Assembly (NCBI GenBank): GCA_036785665.1
Contig: JAXIVJ010002545.1
Coordinates: forward strand, 1-64,000
Direction: 5' to 3'
Length of the DNA stretch: 64,000 bases
DNA from: Chirona hameri
Taxonomy: Eukaryota; Arthropoda; Thecostraca; Balanomorpha; Balanidae
This document shows positions 28,250 to 39,100 of this stretch, one piece after another. Every line of letters begins with the position of its first letter. Position 1 is the stretch's first letter. The notes beneath the pieces are model-generated. The model was given only the letters and a program-made list of their open reading frames with translations, did no database searches and was not told the DNA's origin. A program made the translations under genes and the position numbers.

Positions 28250-28936
28250 GATGAGTCACTGCCGCTCCCGACCAGACCACGCTCCCGTATTCGACAATGG
28301 AGCGGACATGAGCGTTGAAAGCACACAACATGACCTTGTGATCGAGCTTTACATGGCGACGGGGAGCTGGCAGCTGCATGCTGCGGATAAGCAGTCCAAG
28401 CATACGTTTGGCCTTTGCGACTGTGGCGTCCACATGAGAAGCGAAGTTCAACTTTGAGTCTAAGATGACTCCCAAGTCGCGCACCTGTGCATGACGCTCT
28501 AGTGTAACACCATCCATTGTGTAGGCCGCTAAGACAGGCGAGGTGCGCAAGGTGAACGATATTACGTGGCACTTGGCCGGGTTCAAACTTAGCCCCCACA
28601 CACGTGACCAATGTACAAGAGAGTCGATGTCAGACTGAAGATTGCGAGCATCGTCCTCACAGCGGACCGGCGTATACAGCTTAACGTCATCAGCATACAT
28701 TGTGCATCCACTTTTTATGTGGAGTGGTATATCGGCGGTAAAACAGATAAATAACAGGGGGCCGTAGATACTACCTTCTGGGACGCCCGATAACACTGGA
28801 GTCCACGGTGAGTGTTTCCCGTTTACTACCACTCGCTGACTACGGTTTAACAGGTATGAGCGAAGCCACGAGTATGCACGGTCTTTCACGTTGAATGAGT
28901 GCTTCATTTTGTGCAACAACAGTTGGTGATTCACAC
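28250..28936 (-). pseudogene. LINE ORF2, reverse transcriptase palm and thumb
   Basis: From VNHQLLLHKM at the gypsy insertion: WLRSYLLNRSQRVVVNG, SGVPEGSIYGPLLF (normally PQGS) and the catalytic MYADDVKLY, then NPAKCHVISF and LGVILDSKLNFASHV. The reverse transcriptase core looks open. A hybrid frame starting inside the neighbouring LTR (29018) is not a real start. Confidence 0.85.
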
Positions 28937-29077
28937 TGTGTGAGTCTGCTGCAACGCGCACCGCCACTCGCACAAACGCACGTCCTCGTGTCCAAAGGCA
29001 GACTGTATTATCAACCAAACCTGGCGGCTGACACTCGACTGGAGCGCCGCCTAGCGGCGACTCATGTAACTCTCACA
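28937..29077 (-). repeat. 3' LTR of the gypsy element
   Basis: 141 bp, identical to 34082-34222 except one base (C at 29061 versus T at the matching site). Ends TGTGTGAGTC and ACTCTCACA on the plus strand. Very short for an LTR. No TATA or polyadenylation signal is obvious. Confidence 0.95.
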
Positions 29078-29312
29078 CCCCCACACCAGTCACAGTCCAC
29101 ATTCGGCGGCACATAAATGCAAAGTAAATTTACTTCTAAGGAAACTTTTCCTGTTCAACATGTGCCAGATAACAAATACATAATTAAGCAGCAACCGGAT
29201 AAGTTGCGGAACGTTTACAACCACACCCCCAGACCAGTTAATTATACCATTCGGTATGCATACATAAACTTATTCACACACTTGCCCAGTCTGCGACCAC
29301 TGCTAACTGCGG
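29078..29312 (-). other. Gypsy element 3' untranslated region
   Basis: Between the integrase stop and the 3' LTR. On the minus strand the last bases before the LTR read GGTGTGGGGG, a candidate but imperfect polypurine tract for plus-strand priming. No env-like frame. Confidence 0.6.
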
Positions 29313-30098
29313 TTATATTTCTTCGATGAGTCTGCGCGGTGTTCTCCTGACTCTGGTAGATCGTCTCAGCTGCTGCTCGGCAGGTACGGCCTTCAGACTG
29401 GGCTTGTTATCAGTCAGTGCTGGGTGACTGGGCTTGGGAGGCTCAGCGTAGGCGTAACGCTGACGCAGAAAACGGCGATTCCTGCTGAGTACACGCCCAC
29501 TCGGAAGGCGGATGAAGTACCGCCGTCGAGGGTAGTCTACTTCAGTGACTACCCCGAACCGGTCCCACCGCTTGTTGACGTGATTTTGCATCACCACCTG
29601 ACTGCCGACACGCAAGCTAGGCAGGTCCTTTGCGTGTTGATTGTATCGCCGTTCCGCGTCGTCTTTGGCATCTGCTGCTGCTGCATCGGCTTCGTCGGCG
29701 GTCCGCTGCCAGCGAGGGTCGAACGCACGCCGGTGCGCCGGCAGCGTGTCTCGGACTGGCCTGCCAAACACTATCTGTGCCGGGCTCCTGCCGTCCAGCC
29801 CTGGGGTGTTTCGCTGCTGTAACACGCCGCGTGTCCACTCATCTTTATCTAGACCGCCGGCAGCAGTCCAGCACCTTCTGATCAGCTTGCTCGCTGCCTT
29901 GACGCCTGCTTCGGCACGTCCGTTTGATTGCGGATAGTGCGGTGACGAGACGACGTGTTCGATTCTCCATCTGTCCATGAACGATTTGAATGCTTTAGAG
30001 GTGTATTGCGGGCCTCCATCACTGAATATCTTCTCTGGCGCTCCAGCTGTGCAGAAGATGCTCTTCATTTCCGCGATCACTCTGGCTGATGTTGCTTC
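29313..30098 (-). pseudogene. Gypsy integrase, second half
   Basis: Continues in the same frame after the stop at 30099-30101. It holds FSDGGPQYTS with the second catalytic Asp, and the Glu 36 residues on (NGRAEAG), giving the D,D-35-E pattern, then a C-terminal region with a GVV-type segment (DRFGVVTEVDYPRRRYFI) and a basic tail. About 260 residues to TAA at 29313. Integrase inserts the cDNA. Whether any readthrough of the TGA occurs cannot be told; a simple nonsense mutation is more likely. Confidence 0.85.
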
Positions 30099-33000
30099 TC
30101 AGCCCAAGTGTCGTGCGAATTGCCATCCTGAGAACGGGTCCACAGCCACCATAAAGTAATGGCCCGCGTGCTGAAATAAGTCCGTGCACAGCTGCTCGAA
30201 TGGCCTCGAAGGACGTTTCCGCCTGCAGAATGTTTCCTTCTGGAGGGAAGGCAGTTCCGCTTGGCATGGTTTGCAACTGCGAGTGACGTTTTCAATATCG
30301 TTGTCCATTCCCGGCCAGTAAACAACTTGTCGCGCGCGGCTCTTCGTCTTCTCTTTCCCCATGTGAGATGCATGCAGCTCGGCGAGGACTGTAGCCCGCA
30401 TCGGTCTTGGAATGACTAAGCGGCAGCCGCAGAGCACGACACCGTCTTCAACTGATAGTCGGTCGTGCACCGCCCAATACGGCCGAACTATTTCCGGGAG
30501 GTCCACCTTGCATGCCGGAAATCCGTTAAGAACGGTCTGTATCAACTGTCTGGCTTCCTCGTCACCGTCTGCGGCGAGGCGCACTTCATCAATGCGTATG
30601 TCTGTGCTGGTCTCTTGAAGTGCGCTGCATATCACTGCCCTGACGCTGACAGCCGTACGGTCTTCGGCAAGCTCGTCTTCAGCTGTCGGAGGATCCAGAG
30701 GCGATCTTGACAGAGCGTCAGCAGCCTGATTTTCTTTGCCTGGCTGCCATGCTGCAGTGAAGTTATACATGCAGAGTCGTTCTCGAAGGCGCTGGAGCCT
30801 GGGATTTTCTATTTCATCCATGTTCTTGGAGTTCAAGATGGCGATCAGTGGGCGGTGATCGACCATGACGTTGAAGTGCTGCATTCCACTCAGAAACAGG
30901 CGACATTTCCGGCTGACCGCCCATGCCACCGCCAATAATTCCAGTTCTATGGTAGCATAGCGGGTCTCGGCGTCTGTCAGCGATCGTGACCCGGCCTGGA
31001 TCACGCGCCACTCCCCGTCCGTCTGCTTCTGTTGGAGGATGAATCCCAGTCCATGAAGTCTGCTGGCATCAGTAGACAGCAGCGTCGGTCTGGCTGGATC
31101 GAAGTACGCTAGTGTTCTGGTCGATGACAGAGCAAGGCGGGCCGCCTCGAACGCCATCTGGTGGCAGCTGTCCCAACTGAAGCTTCGTTTGGTACTCAAT
31201 AGGTGGCGCAGTGGTTCCATGTGCTGCGCCACTTCTTCCGAGAAGGGTGCGACTTGATTTACAAGTCCGAAGAAGCTTCGCAAGTCCGTCAGAGTTTGCG
31301 GTGCTGGGAAGGCTGAGATGGCCTGCAGCATCACCGGATCAGGTCTGTAGCCTCCCTGGGTCACCACGAAGCCTGCGAAGCTCACTTGCTGCTGCATGTG
31401 CTGTGCTTTCTGTGAGTTCAGCGTCACGCCGCGTGCGCGGCATCGATCCAGGAATAGATGCACGCGCGCGTCCAGCTCTTCCTTCGTCGCGCCACAGATC
31501 AGAACATCGTCGACGACGCGTTGGATTCCAGGGATGTCATGGAAGCATTCTTCCATGCGACGGTTGAAGAACTCGGAGATCGAGCTGATGCCAAATGGAG
31601 CTCTGGTCCACATGTATCTGCCGAACGGTGTTATGAACGTTGTGAGAGGGCGACTCTGCTCCTCTAGTGGACACTGGTGATAACCCTTGGCTGCATCGAA
31701 GACACTGAACCATTTTGCATCGGAGCTGATGATAGAAGCTACGCATTCTGCCGGAGTGTTGGACTGATAGAGCTCTCTCCGCACCGACTTGTTGAGTTTC
31801 GTAAAGTCAACACACATACGAATGCCGCCGCTTTTTTTAGGAGCAACGACGATCGGAGCGCAGTATTCTGTCGGTGTCGTCACTGGCACTATCATGCCAT
31901 CTCTCTCCAGTTTGTCCAACTCCCGTTTCAGAGGCTCCCGCAGAGCAAACGGGATGCGCCGAGGAGCATGAACGGCGTGCGGCCGAGCTCCGTCGCTGAG
32001 ATTGATCTTGAACTGCTCTCCCGGCATTACCTTGATCTCATCACAGAAGACGTCATCGTACTCGCTCACCAGCACGGCCCTCGCCTCGCGCGCGACCGAC
32101 GGCGTGCTGGTCGACAGCGCGCTCGCTCGCGCCTCTTGCACGACCGACGGCGCGCTGGTCGATAGCGCGCTCGCTCGCGCCTCTTGCACGACCGACGGCG
32201 CGCTGGTCGATAGCGCGCTCGCTCGCGCCTCTTGCACGGCCGATGGCGCGCTGGTCGATAGCGCGCTCGCTCGCGCCCCTTGCACGACCGACGGCGCGCT
32301 GGTCGATAGCGCGCTTGCTAGCGCCTCTTGCACGACCGACGGCGCGCTGGCCCGCGCCTCCTGCGCGGCCGATGGCGCGCTGGCCCACGCCTCCTGGGCG
32401 GCCGATGGCGCGCTGGCCCGCGCCTCCTGGGCGGCCGATGGCGCGCTGGCCCGCGCCTCCTGGGCGGCCGATGGCGCGCTGGCCCGCGCCTCCTGCGCGG
32501 CCGATGGCGCGCTGGTCCGCGCCTCCTGCGCGGCCGATGGCGCGCTGGCCCGCGCCTCCTGCGCGGCCGATGGCGCGCTGGCCCGCGCCCACTGGGCGCC
32601 GTCACGGTCACCGGTGGACGCCGCCACCCTCTTCACGGCGATGTCTTCCGAATGATTGCTGCCCAGTGCGCTCGTCTTCTGCTTAGGGTAGTCGGCTGGA
32701 ATTAACCCGAGACGCAGTGTCGTGTGCCACGATAGAACAAGTCGTGTGACTCCAGGGATTATGTGTATCGTATCACATACTTCAATTTTCCCTAACTTGA
32801 TTTTCACATTGACTTGACCGACTGCGTTGCTGTCGCGGCCATCAACCACTGTGGGATGCACTGTAGGCGGCTCGACACGACCCCAGCCAAAGGTCTCTGC
32901 AAACCCGGGGCCAGCTAGACTGATATCGGCTCCAGTGTCGGGGAGAGCACAAACTTTTCCCCGCCTGGTACCGAACACGTCAACTTCAATCGTAGGAGCT

Positions 33001-34082
33001 GATCTGTACTGGGCACTGTTCACAGCTACCATGCTCAGTTGGGTGCGATCATCTGTAGATTCAAATACCACTGTATTTGCCTGAGCTCGGTCTCTCCGGG
33101 GTCTCCTGCTGCACACCCGTCCCCAGTGACCGTAATCACCGCAGCGGAAACAGTCGCTGTCGAAGGCGGGACAGGCGGTCTCCCCGCGGCACCCGGCGCG
33201 ACCGCAGCGGCGGCAGGCATCACCCGGGCGGTCACGTGACCATGGGTCACCCGTGGACCGACCCCGGCTGCGGGGAGGCCACCTCTGCTCCGCTGGTGCT
33301 GGCCGACTGCCAAGTCGGCAGTGGTCTGTGACGTCACCGGTCGCCCGCCGACCTCGCCCTGCGCCCGGGGCCGGTCGCCCTGCCGCACCCGGGGCCGGTC
33401 CCGCTTCGCGGCCACGCCGCGCCACCGCCACGCCCGGGCCGGCCTCGCCGTCGGTGATCTCGAAGGCATCACGGGCCGCACATTCCTCGGAGCGACATAT
33501 TGTGATCGCTTTCTCGAGACTCAGGTCAGATACCGCACACAAACGTCGGATTACATCAACGTCTCGGATTCCAATCACAATTCGGTCGCGAATCAAACTG
33601 TCCCTGCAGTTATCACAAAACCCACAGTCCTTGCTCAAGTCTCTGAGGCACGTCACATAATCATCGAACGTTTCACCTGCCTCCTGGCTTCGCAGGTTAA
33701 ACGCTCGCCTCTGCATCACCTGGCTCACCTGTCCGACTGCATGTCGCTCTAAACGCTCGAGGATAACGTTCATATCGGCGCTTTCTTCCTGCGACAAACC
33801 CATGTTTTCTACTACGCGAATGGTGTCGTCCGAGAGGCAGGATCTCATCATGGCTAGCTGCACCGCAGTGGGCTGAGACATCAGCCCGGAGAGCGTACAA
33901 AAATCCTTCCATCTTGTTTTCCACGCTCTGAAGTTCGCTCCTCTATCTACGGATAAATCCAATTTATCCGGCTGCGTCAGTCGGCTGAGCCACTGTCCCG
34001 GAAGGGCGACTGCACCACCACCACCTTCGACTGTAGCACTGTCGCCGGAGCCCCCGCCGGGGTTCACAACCGGCTGCGCCAT
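30099..34082 (-). CDS. Gypsy gag-pol polyprotein (to the in-frame stop in integrase)
   Basis: Start chosen at the ATG (34082-34080) whose A is the last base of the 5' LTR; the frame is open 27 codons further up, inside the LTR (34163). Positions below count from 34163. Gag occupies about 28-300. CRRCGRAGC (about 315) precedes a CX2CX4HX4C knuckle CFRCGDYGHWGRVC (about 338-351). Protease PDTGAD is near 410. An alanine-rich tandem repeat spans about 520-695. Reverse transcriptase (PKKSGGIRMCVDF, FDAAKGYHQ, VVDD near 883) and RNase H (STDAS near 1031, DHRPL, ADALSRS) follow. Integrase starts with the HASH...CKPC zinc motif (about 1266-1298) and first Asp (TDLF, about 1325). Gag and pol share one frame without shift. 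Stop TGA is at 30099-30101. Confidence 0.92.
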   Translation of the reverse strand: MAQPVVNPGGGSGDSATVEGGGGAVALPGQWLSRLTQPDKLDLSVDRGANFRAWKTRWKDFCTLSGLMSQPTAVQLAMMRSCLSDDTIRVVENMGLSQEESADMNVILERLERHAVGQVSQVMQRRAFNLRSQEAGETFDDYVTCLRDLSKDCGFCDNCRDSLIRDRIVIGIRDVDVIRRLCAVSDLSLEKAITICRSEECAARDAFEITDGEAGPGVAVARRGREAGPAPGAAGRPAPGAGRGRRATGDVTDHCRLGSRPAPAEQRWPPRSRGRSTGDPWSRDRPGDACRRCGRAGCRGETACPAFDSDCFRCGDYGHWGRVCSRRPRRDRAQANTVVFESTDDRTQLSMVAVNSAQYRSAPTIEVDVFGTRRGKVCALPDTGADISLAGPGFAETFGWGRVEPPTVHPTVVDGRDSNAVGQVNVKIKLGKIEVCDTIHIIPGVTRLVLSWHTTLRLGLIPADYPKQKTSALGSNHSEDIAVKRVAASTGDRDGAQWARASAPSAAQEARASAPSAAQEARTSAPSAAQEARASAPSAAQEARASAPSAAQEARASAPSAAQEAWASAPSAAQEARASAPSVVQEALASALSTSAPSVVQGARASALSTSAPSAVQEARASALSTSAPSVVQEARASALSTSAPSVVQEARASALSTSTPSVAREARAVLVSEYDDVFCDEIKVMPGEQFKINLSDGARPHAVHAPRRIPFALREPLKRELDKLERDGMIVPVTTPTEYCAPIVVAPKKSGGIRMCVDFTKLNKSVRRELYQSNTPAECVASIISSDAKWFSVFDAAKGYHQCPLEEQSRPLTTFITPFGRYMWTRAPFGISSISEFFNRRMEECFHDIPGIQRVVDDVLICGATKEELDARVHLFLDRCRARGVTLNSQKAQHMQQQVSFAGFVVTQGGYRPDPVMLQAISAFPAPQTLTDLRSFFGLVNQVAPFSEEVAQHMEPLRHLLSTKRSFSWDSCHQMAFEAARLALSSTRTLAYFDPARPTLLSTDASRLHGLGFILQQKQTDGEWRVIQAGSRSLTDAETRYATIELELLAVAWAVSRKCRLFLSGMQHFNVMVDHRPLIAILNSKNMDEIENPRLQRLRERLCMYNFTAAWQPGKENQAADALSRSPLDPPTAEDELAEDRTAVSVRAVICSALQETSTDIRIDEVRLAADGDEEARQLIQTVLNGFPACKVDLPEIVRPYWAVHDRLSVEDGVVLCGCRLVIPRPMRATVLAELHASHMGKEKTKSRARQVVYWPGMDNDIENVTRSCKPCQAELPSLQKETFCRRKRPSRPFEQLCTDLFQHAGHYFMVAVDPFSGWQFARHLG
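32080..32605 (-). repeat. In-frame minisatellite inside gag-pol
   Basis: Between protease and reverse transcriptase. About nine 33-bp units encoding QEARASAPSAA-like 11-mers (about 32330-32605) are followed by about five 48-bp units encoding 16-mers with ALSTSAPSVV (about 32080-32330). Both lengths are multiples of three, so the frame survives copy-number change. GC-rich; both strands have open shadow frames. Confidence 0.9.
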
Positions 34083-34222
34083 GTGTGAGTCTGCTGCAAC
34101 GCGCACCGCCACTCGCACAAACGCACGTCCTCGTGTCCAAAGGCAGACTGTATTATCAACCAAACCTGGCGGCTGACACTCGACTGGAGCGCCGCCTAGC
34201 GGCGATTCATGTAACTCTCACA
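34082..34222 (-). repeat. 5' LTR of the gypsy element
   Basis: 141 bp, one difference from the 3' LTR. Directly after it on the minus strand comes TGGCGCAGCCGG, starting with TGG as primer-binding sites do. It resembles a serine tRNA type site only loosely, so I do not assign the tRNA. Confidence 0.95.
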
Positions 34223-34227
34223 CACAC

Positions 34228-35233
34228 TAGGGATATTCACAATTGTAAACGCGGACGAGTAGTCGGTGTACACGGCGTCCAGCTGTTTCCCCTCGGCTAT
34301 AGAGCCCCAGGCATCATTCAGGAAGCAGGTCAGGTTGGTCACGCACGAACGTTTTGGCATAAATCCGTGTTGGTTGACAGGCAAAACGGGACGGCAATGC
34401 TCAATCAGGCAGTCGTAAACAACCTTCTCCAGCACCTTTGAGCAGAGTGGTAAAAGGGAGATGGGTCGATAGTTTTCTGGTCGTTTTTTATCTCCCTTCT
34501 TGTGAACCGGTATGACATTGGCTTGTTTCCAACGGGCTGGAAAGATGCCCTGCTCGACCGATAAGTGGCACAGCATCTCGATCGGGACGGACAGCTCTCG
34601 AGCACATTCCCTTAAAATGCGAGCACTGAGTCCGTCCGGACCGCATGCCTTGTGCCTGTCAAGGTTGAGAAGTAGGCGCTCGACCTTCCCCTGCGGAAAG
34701 TCAAATTCGTTTAAATTTGGTACGTTTAGGTCTGGAGCGATTGGCAACGTGCCAACATGAGGGTCAGAAAACTTTTGGGCAAAGCACTGGTTAAAGCAAG
34801 CCGCTCTCTCGGAATCACCAGTGAAGCTGTTTCCACCGTGCATAAGAACTGGAGTAGAGTGAGATGATGATTTCAGCGATTTAATAAAGGACCAAAAACG
34901 TTTAGGGTTGTACTTGAAGTCATGCACGAGTCCCTTAAGATATTTGCGATATTTAAAGTTTGCGAGTGATTTGAAATCGGATCTCGCTTGCGAAAATGCT
35001 CGTGCGTTTTCTGGAGAGGGAGAGGATTTTTTACGTTTAAAGGATGTCTCTTTAAGACGCAGGGCAGACTTCACGTCACGATCAAATCATGGCAGAAAAC
35101 GAGCACCTAGGTACACTGTAGGCACATAGTCAGCAATAGCCGCGTTGACTAGGTCGTAAAACACAAAAGCAGCTGAATCCACATCCATTGCTAGCATAAT
35201 ATTCCAACTATCCAAGGCAGACAGTTCAGCGAA
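34228..35233 (-). pseudogene. LINE ORF2, linker and reverse transcriptase fingers
   Basis: From the truncation point: SALDSWNIML, YVPTVYLGARFLP, a stop (TGA 35085-35087, probably from TGG), then ALRLKETSFKRKK, YNPKRFWSFIKSLKSS, PDGLSARILREC, NVIPVHKKGDK, ENYRPISLLPLCSKVLEKVV, QHGFMPKRSC and the catalytic TDYSSAF at the gypsy insertion. The next motif continues at 28931 with about five extra residues (IPS...) compared with relatives. Motifs match CR1/Jockey-type elements; no RNase H follows. Confidence 0.85.
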
Positions 35234-36179
35234 CACTATACTATAACTATCACAGCAGACCACTATACTATAACTATCACAGCAGACCACTATACTATAA
35301 CTATCACAGCAGACCACTATACTATAACTATCACAGCAGACCACTATACTATAACTATCACAGCAGACCATTATACTATAACTATCACAGCAGACCACTA
35401 TACTATAACTATCACAGCAGACCACTATACTATAACTATCACAGCAGAGCACTATACTATAACTATCACAGCAGACCACTATACTATAACTATCACAGCA
35501 GACCACTATACTATAACTATCACAGCAGACCACTATACTATAACTATCACAGCAGACCACTATACTATAACTATCACAGCAGACCACTATACTATAACTA
35601 TCACAGCAGACCACTATACTATAACTATCACAGCAGACCACTATACTATAAATATCACAGCAGACCACTATACCATAACTATCACAGCAGACCATTATAC
35701 TATAACTATCACAGCAGACCACTAGACTATAACTATCACAGCAGACCACTATACTATAACTATCACAGCAGACCATTATACTATAACTATCACAGCAGAC
35801 CACTATACTATAACTATCACAGCAGACCACCATACTATAACTATCACAGCAGACCACTATACTATAACTATCACAGCAGACCACTATACTATAACTATCA
35901 CAGCAGACCATTATACTATAACTATCACAGCAGACCACTATACTATAACTATCACAGCAGACCACTATACTATAACTATCACAGCAGACCACTATACTAT
36001 AACTATCACAGCAGACCACTATACTATAACTATCACAGCAGACCACTATACTATAACTATCACAGCAGACCACTATACTATAACTATCACAGCAGACCAC
36101 TATACTATAACTATCACAGCAGACCACTATGCTATAACTATCACAGCAGACCATTATACTATAACTATCACAGCAGACC

Positions 36180-39100
36180 ACTATACTATAACTATCACAG
36201 CAGACCACTATACTATAACTATCACAGCAGACCATTATACTATAACTATAACAGCAGACCACTATACTATAACTATCACAGCAGACCACTATACTATAAC
36301 TATCACAGCAGACCACTATACTATAACAATCACAGCAGACCACTATACTATAACTATCACAGCAGACCACTATACTATAACTATCACAGCAGACCACTAT
36401 ACTATAACTATCACAGCAGACCACTATACTATAACTATCACAGCAGACCACTATACTATAACTATCACAGCAGACCACTATACTATAACTATCACAGCAG
36501 ACCCCTATACTATAACTATCACAGCAGACCACTATACTATAACTATCACAGCAGACCACTATACTATAACTATCACAGCAGACCACTATACTATAACTAT
36601 CACAGCAGACCACTATACTATAACTATCACAGCAGACCACTATACTATAACTATCACAGCAGACCACTATACTATAACTATCACAGCAGACCACTATACT
36701 ATACCTATCACAGCAGACCACTATACTATAACTATCACAGCAGACCACTATACTATAACTATCACAGCAGACCACTATACTAAAACTATCACAGCAGACC
36801 ACTATACTATAACTATCACAGCAGACCACTATACTATAACTATCACAGCAGACCACTATACTATAACTATCACAGCAGACCACTATACTATAACTATCAC
36901 AGCAGACCATTATACTATAACTATCACAGCAGACCATTATACTATAACTATCACAGCAGATCACTATACTATAACTATCACAGCAGACCATTATACTATA
37001 ACTATCACAGCAGACCACTATACTATAACTATCACAGCAGACCATTATACTATATCTATCACAGCAGACCACTATACTATAACTATCACAGCAGACCATT
37101 ATACTATAACTATCACAGCAGACCATTATACTATAACTATCACAGCAGACCACTATACTATAACTATCACAGCAGACCACTATACTATAACTATCACAGC
37201 AGACAATTATACTATAACTATCACAGCAGACCACTATACTATAACTATCACAGCAGACCACTATACTATAACTATCACAGCAGACCATTATACTATAACT
37301 ATCACAGCAGACCACTATACTATAACTATCACAGCAGACCACTATACTATAACTATCACAGCAGACCACTATACTATAACTATCACAGCAGACCACTATA
37401 CTATAACTATCACAGCAGACCATTATACTATAACTATCACAGCAGACCATTACACTATAACTATCATAGCAGATCACTATACTATAACTATCACAGCAGA
37501 CCATTATACTATAACTATCACAGCAGACCACTATACTATAACTATCACAGCAGACCATTATACTATAACTATCACAGCAGACCACTATACTATAACTATC
37601 ACAGCAGACCACTATACTATAACTATCACAGCAGACCATTATACTATAACTATCACAGCAGACCATTATACTATAACTATCACAGCAGATCACTATACTA
37701 TAACTATCACAGCAGACCATTATACTATAACTATCACAGCAGACCACTATACTATAACTATCACAGCAGACCATTATACTATAACTATCACAGCCGACCA
37801 CTATACTATAACTATCACAGCAGACCATTATACTATAACTATCACAGCAGACCATTATACTATAACTATCACAGCAGAGCACTATACTATAACTATCACA
37901 GCAGACCACTATACTATAACTATCACAGCAGACCATTATACTATAACTATCACAGCAGACCACTATACTATAACTATCACAGCAGACCACTATACTATAA
38001 CTATCACAGCAGACCATTATACTATAACTATCACAGCAGACCACTATACTATAACTATCACAGCAGACCACTATACTATAACTATCACAGCCGACCACAA
38101 TACTATAACTATCACAGCAGACCACTATACTATAACTACCACAGCAGACCATTATACTATAACTATCACAGTAGACCATTATACTATAACTATCATAGCA
38201 GATCACTATACTATAACTATCACAGCAGACCATTATACTATAACTATCACAGCAGACCACTATACTATAACTATCACAGCAGACCACTATACTATAACTA
38301 TCACAGCAGACCACTATACTATAAATATCACAGCAGACCACTATACTATAACTATCACAGCAGACCACTATACTATAACTATCACAGCAGACCACTATAC
38401 TATACCTATCACAGCAGACCACTATACTATAACTATCACAGCAGACCACTATACTATAACTATCACAGCAGACCACTATACTATAATTATCACAGCAGAC
38501 CACTATACTATAACTATCACAGCAGACCACTATACTATAACTATCACAGCAGACCACTATACTATAACTATCACAGCAGACCACTATACTATAACTATCA
38601 CAGCAGACCATTATACTATAACTATCACAGCAGACCATTATACTATAACTATCACAGCAGATCACTATACTATAACTATCACAGCAGACCATTATACTAT
38701 AACTATCACAGCAGACCACTATACTATAACTATCACAGCAGACCATTATACTATAACTATCACAGCAGACCACTATACTATAACTATCACAGCAGACCAT
38801 TATACTATAACTATCACAGCAGACCATTATACTATAACTATCACAGCAGACCACTATACTATAACTATCACAGCAGACCACTATACTATAACTATAACAG
38901 CAGACCATTATACTATAACTATCACAGCAGACCACTATACTATAACTATCACAGCAGACCACTATACTATAACTATCACAGCAGACCATTATACTATAAC
39001 TATCACAGCAGACCACTATACTATAACTATCACAGCAGACCACTATACTATAACTATCACAGCAGACCACTATACTATAACTATCACAGCAGACCACTAT

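Larger units (their letters stand above)
28937..34222 (-). mobile_element. Ty3/gypsy LTR retrotransposon, nearly intact
   Basis: 5286 bp with 141-bp LTRs at both ends (28937-29077 and 34082-34222), 5-bp target duplication CACAC (28932-28936 and 34223-34227), TG...CA LTR ends. One polyprotein frame has gag with a zinc knuckle, protease, reverse transcriptase, RNase H, integrase; this domain order is Ty3/gypsy. The integrase is interrupted by one stop. No envelope frame is seen between integrase and the 3' LTR (235 bp). LTRs differ at one base, so insertion was recent. Confidence 0.95.
25958..35233 (-). mobile_element. 5'-truncated LINE (CR1/Jockey-like) carrying two nested elements
   Basis: Runs from 35233 to 25958 on the minus strand, flanked by a CACTAT target duplication (25952-25957 and 35234-35239) within satellite. 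Net length without nested elements is about 2.4 kb. It starts in the linker before the reverse transcriptase (no endonuclease remains) and ends in a tail of AATAAATACAAATACAAA type. Nested: TTAA element 26698-28245 and gypsy element 28937-34222. 5' truncation is the usual outcome of incomplete target-primed reverse transcription. Confidence 0.88.

Noticed and set aside
28134..29018. 294-codon frame taken as one protein
   Set aside because: Hybrid: starts in the gypsy LTR, runs through LINE reverse transcriptase and ends in the TTAA element.
32002..32705. Plus-strand Ala/Arg-rich frames and shadow minus frames
   Set aside because: Antisense and off-frame shadows of the GC-rich minisatellite in gag-pol.
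34060..34082. Primer-binding site for a named tRNA
   Set aside because: Only the initial TGG and a loose match to a serine-type site are seen; no tRNA from this genome is available for comparison.
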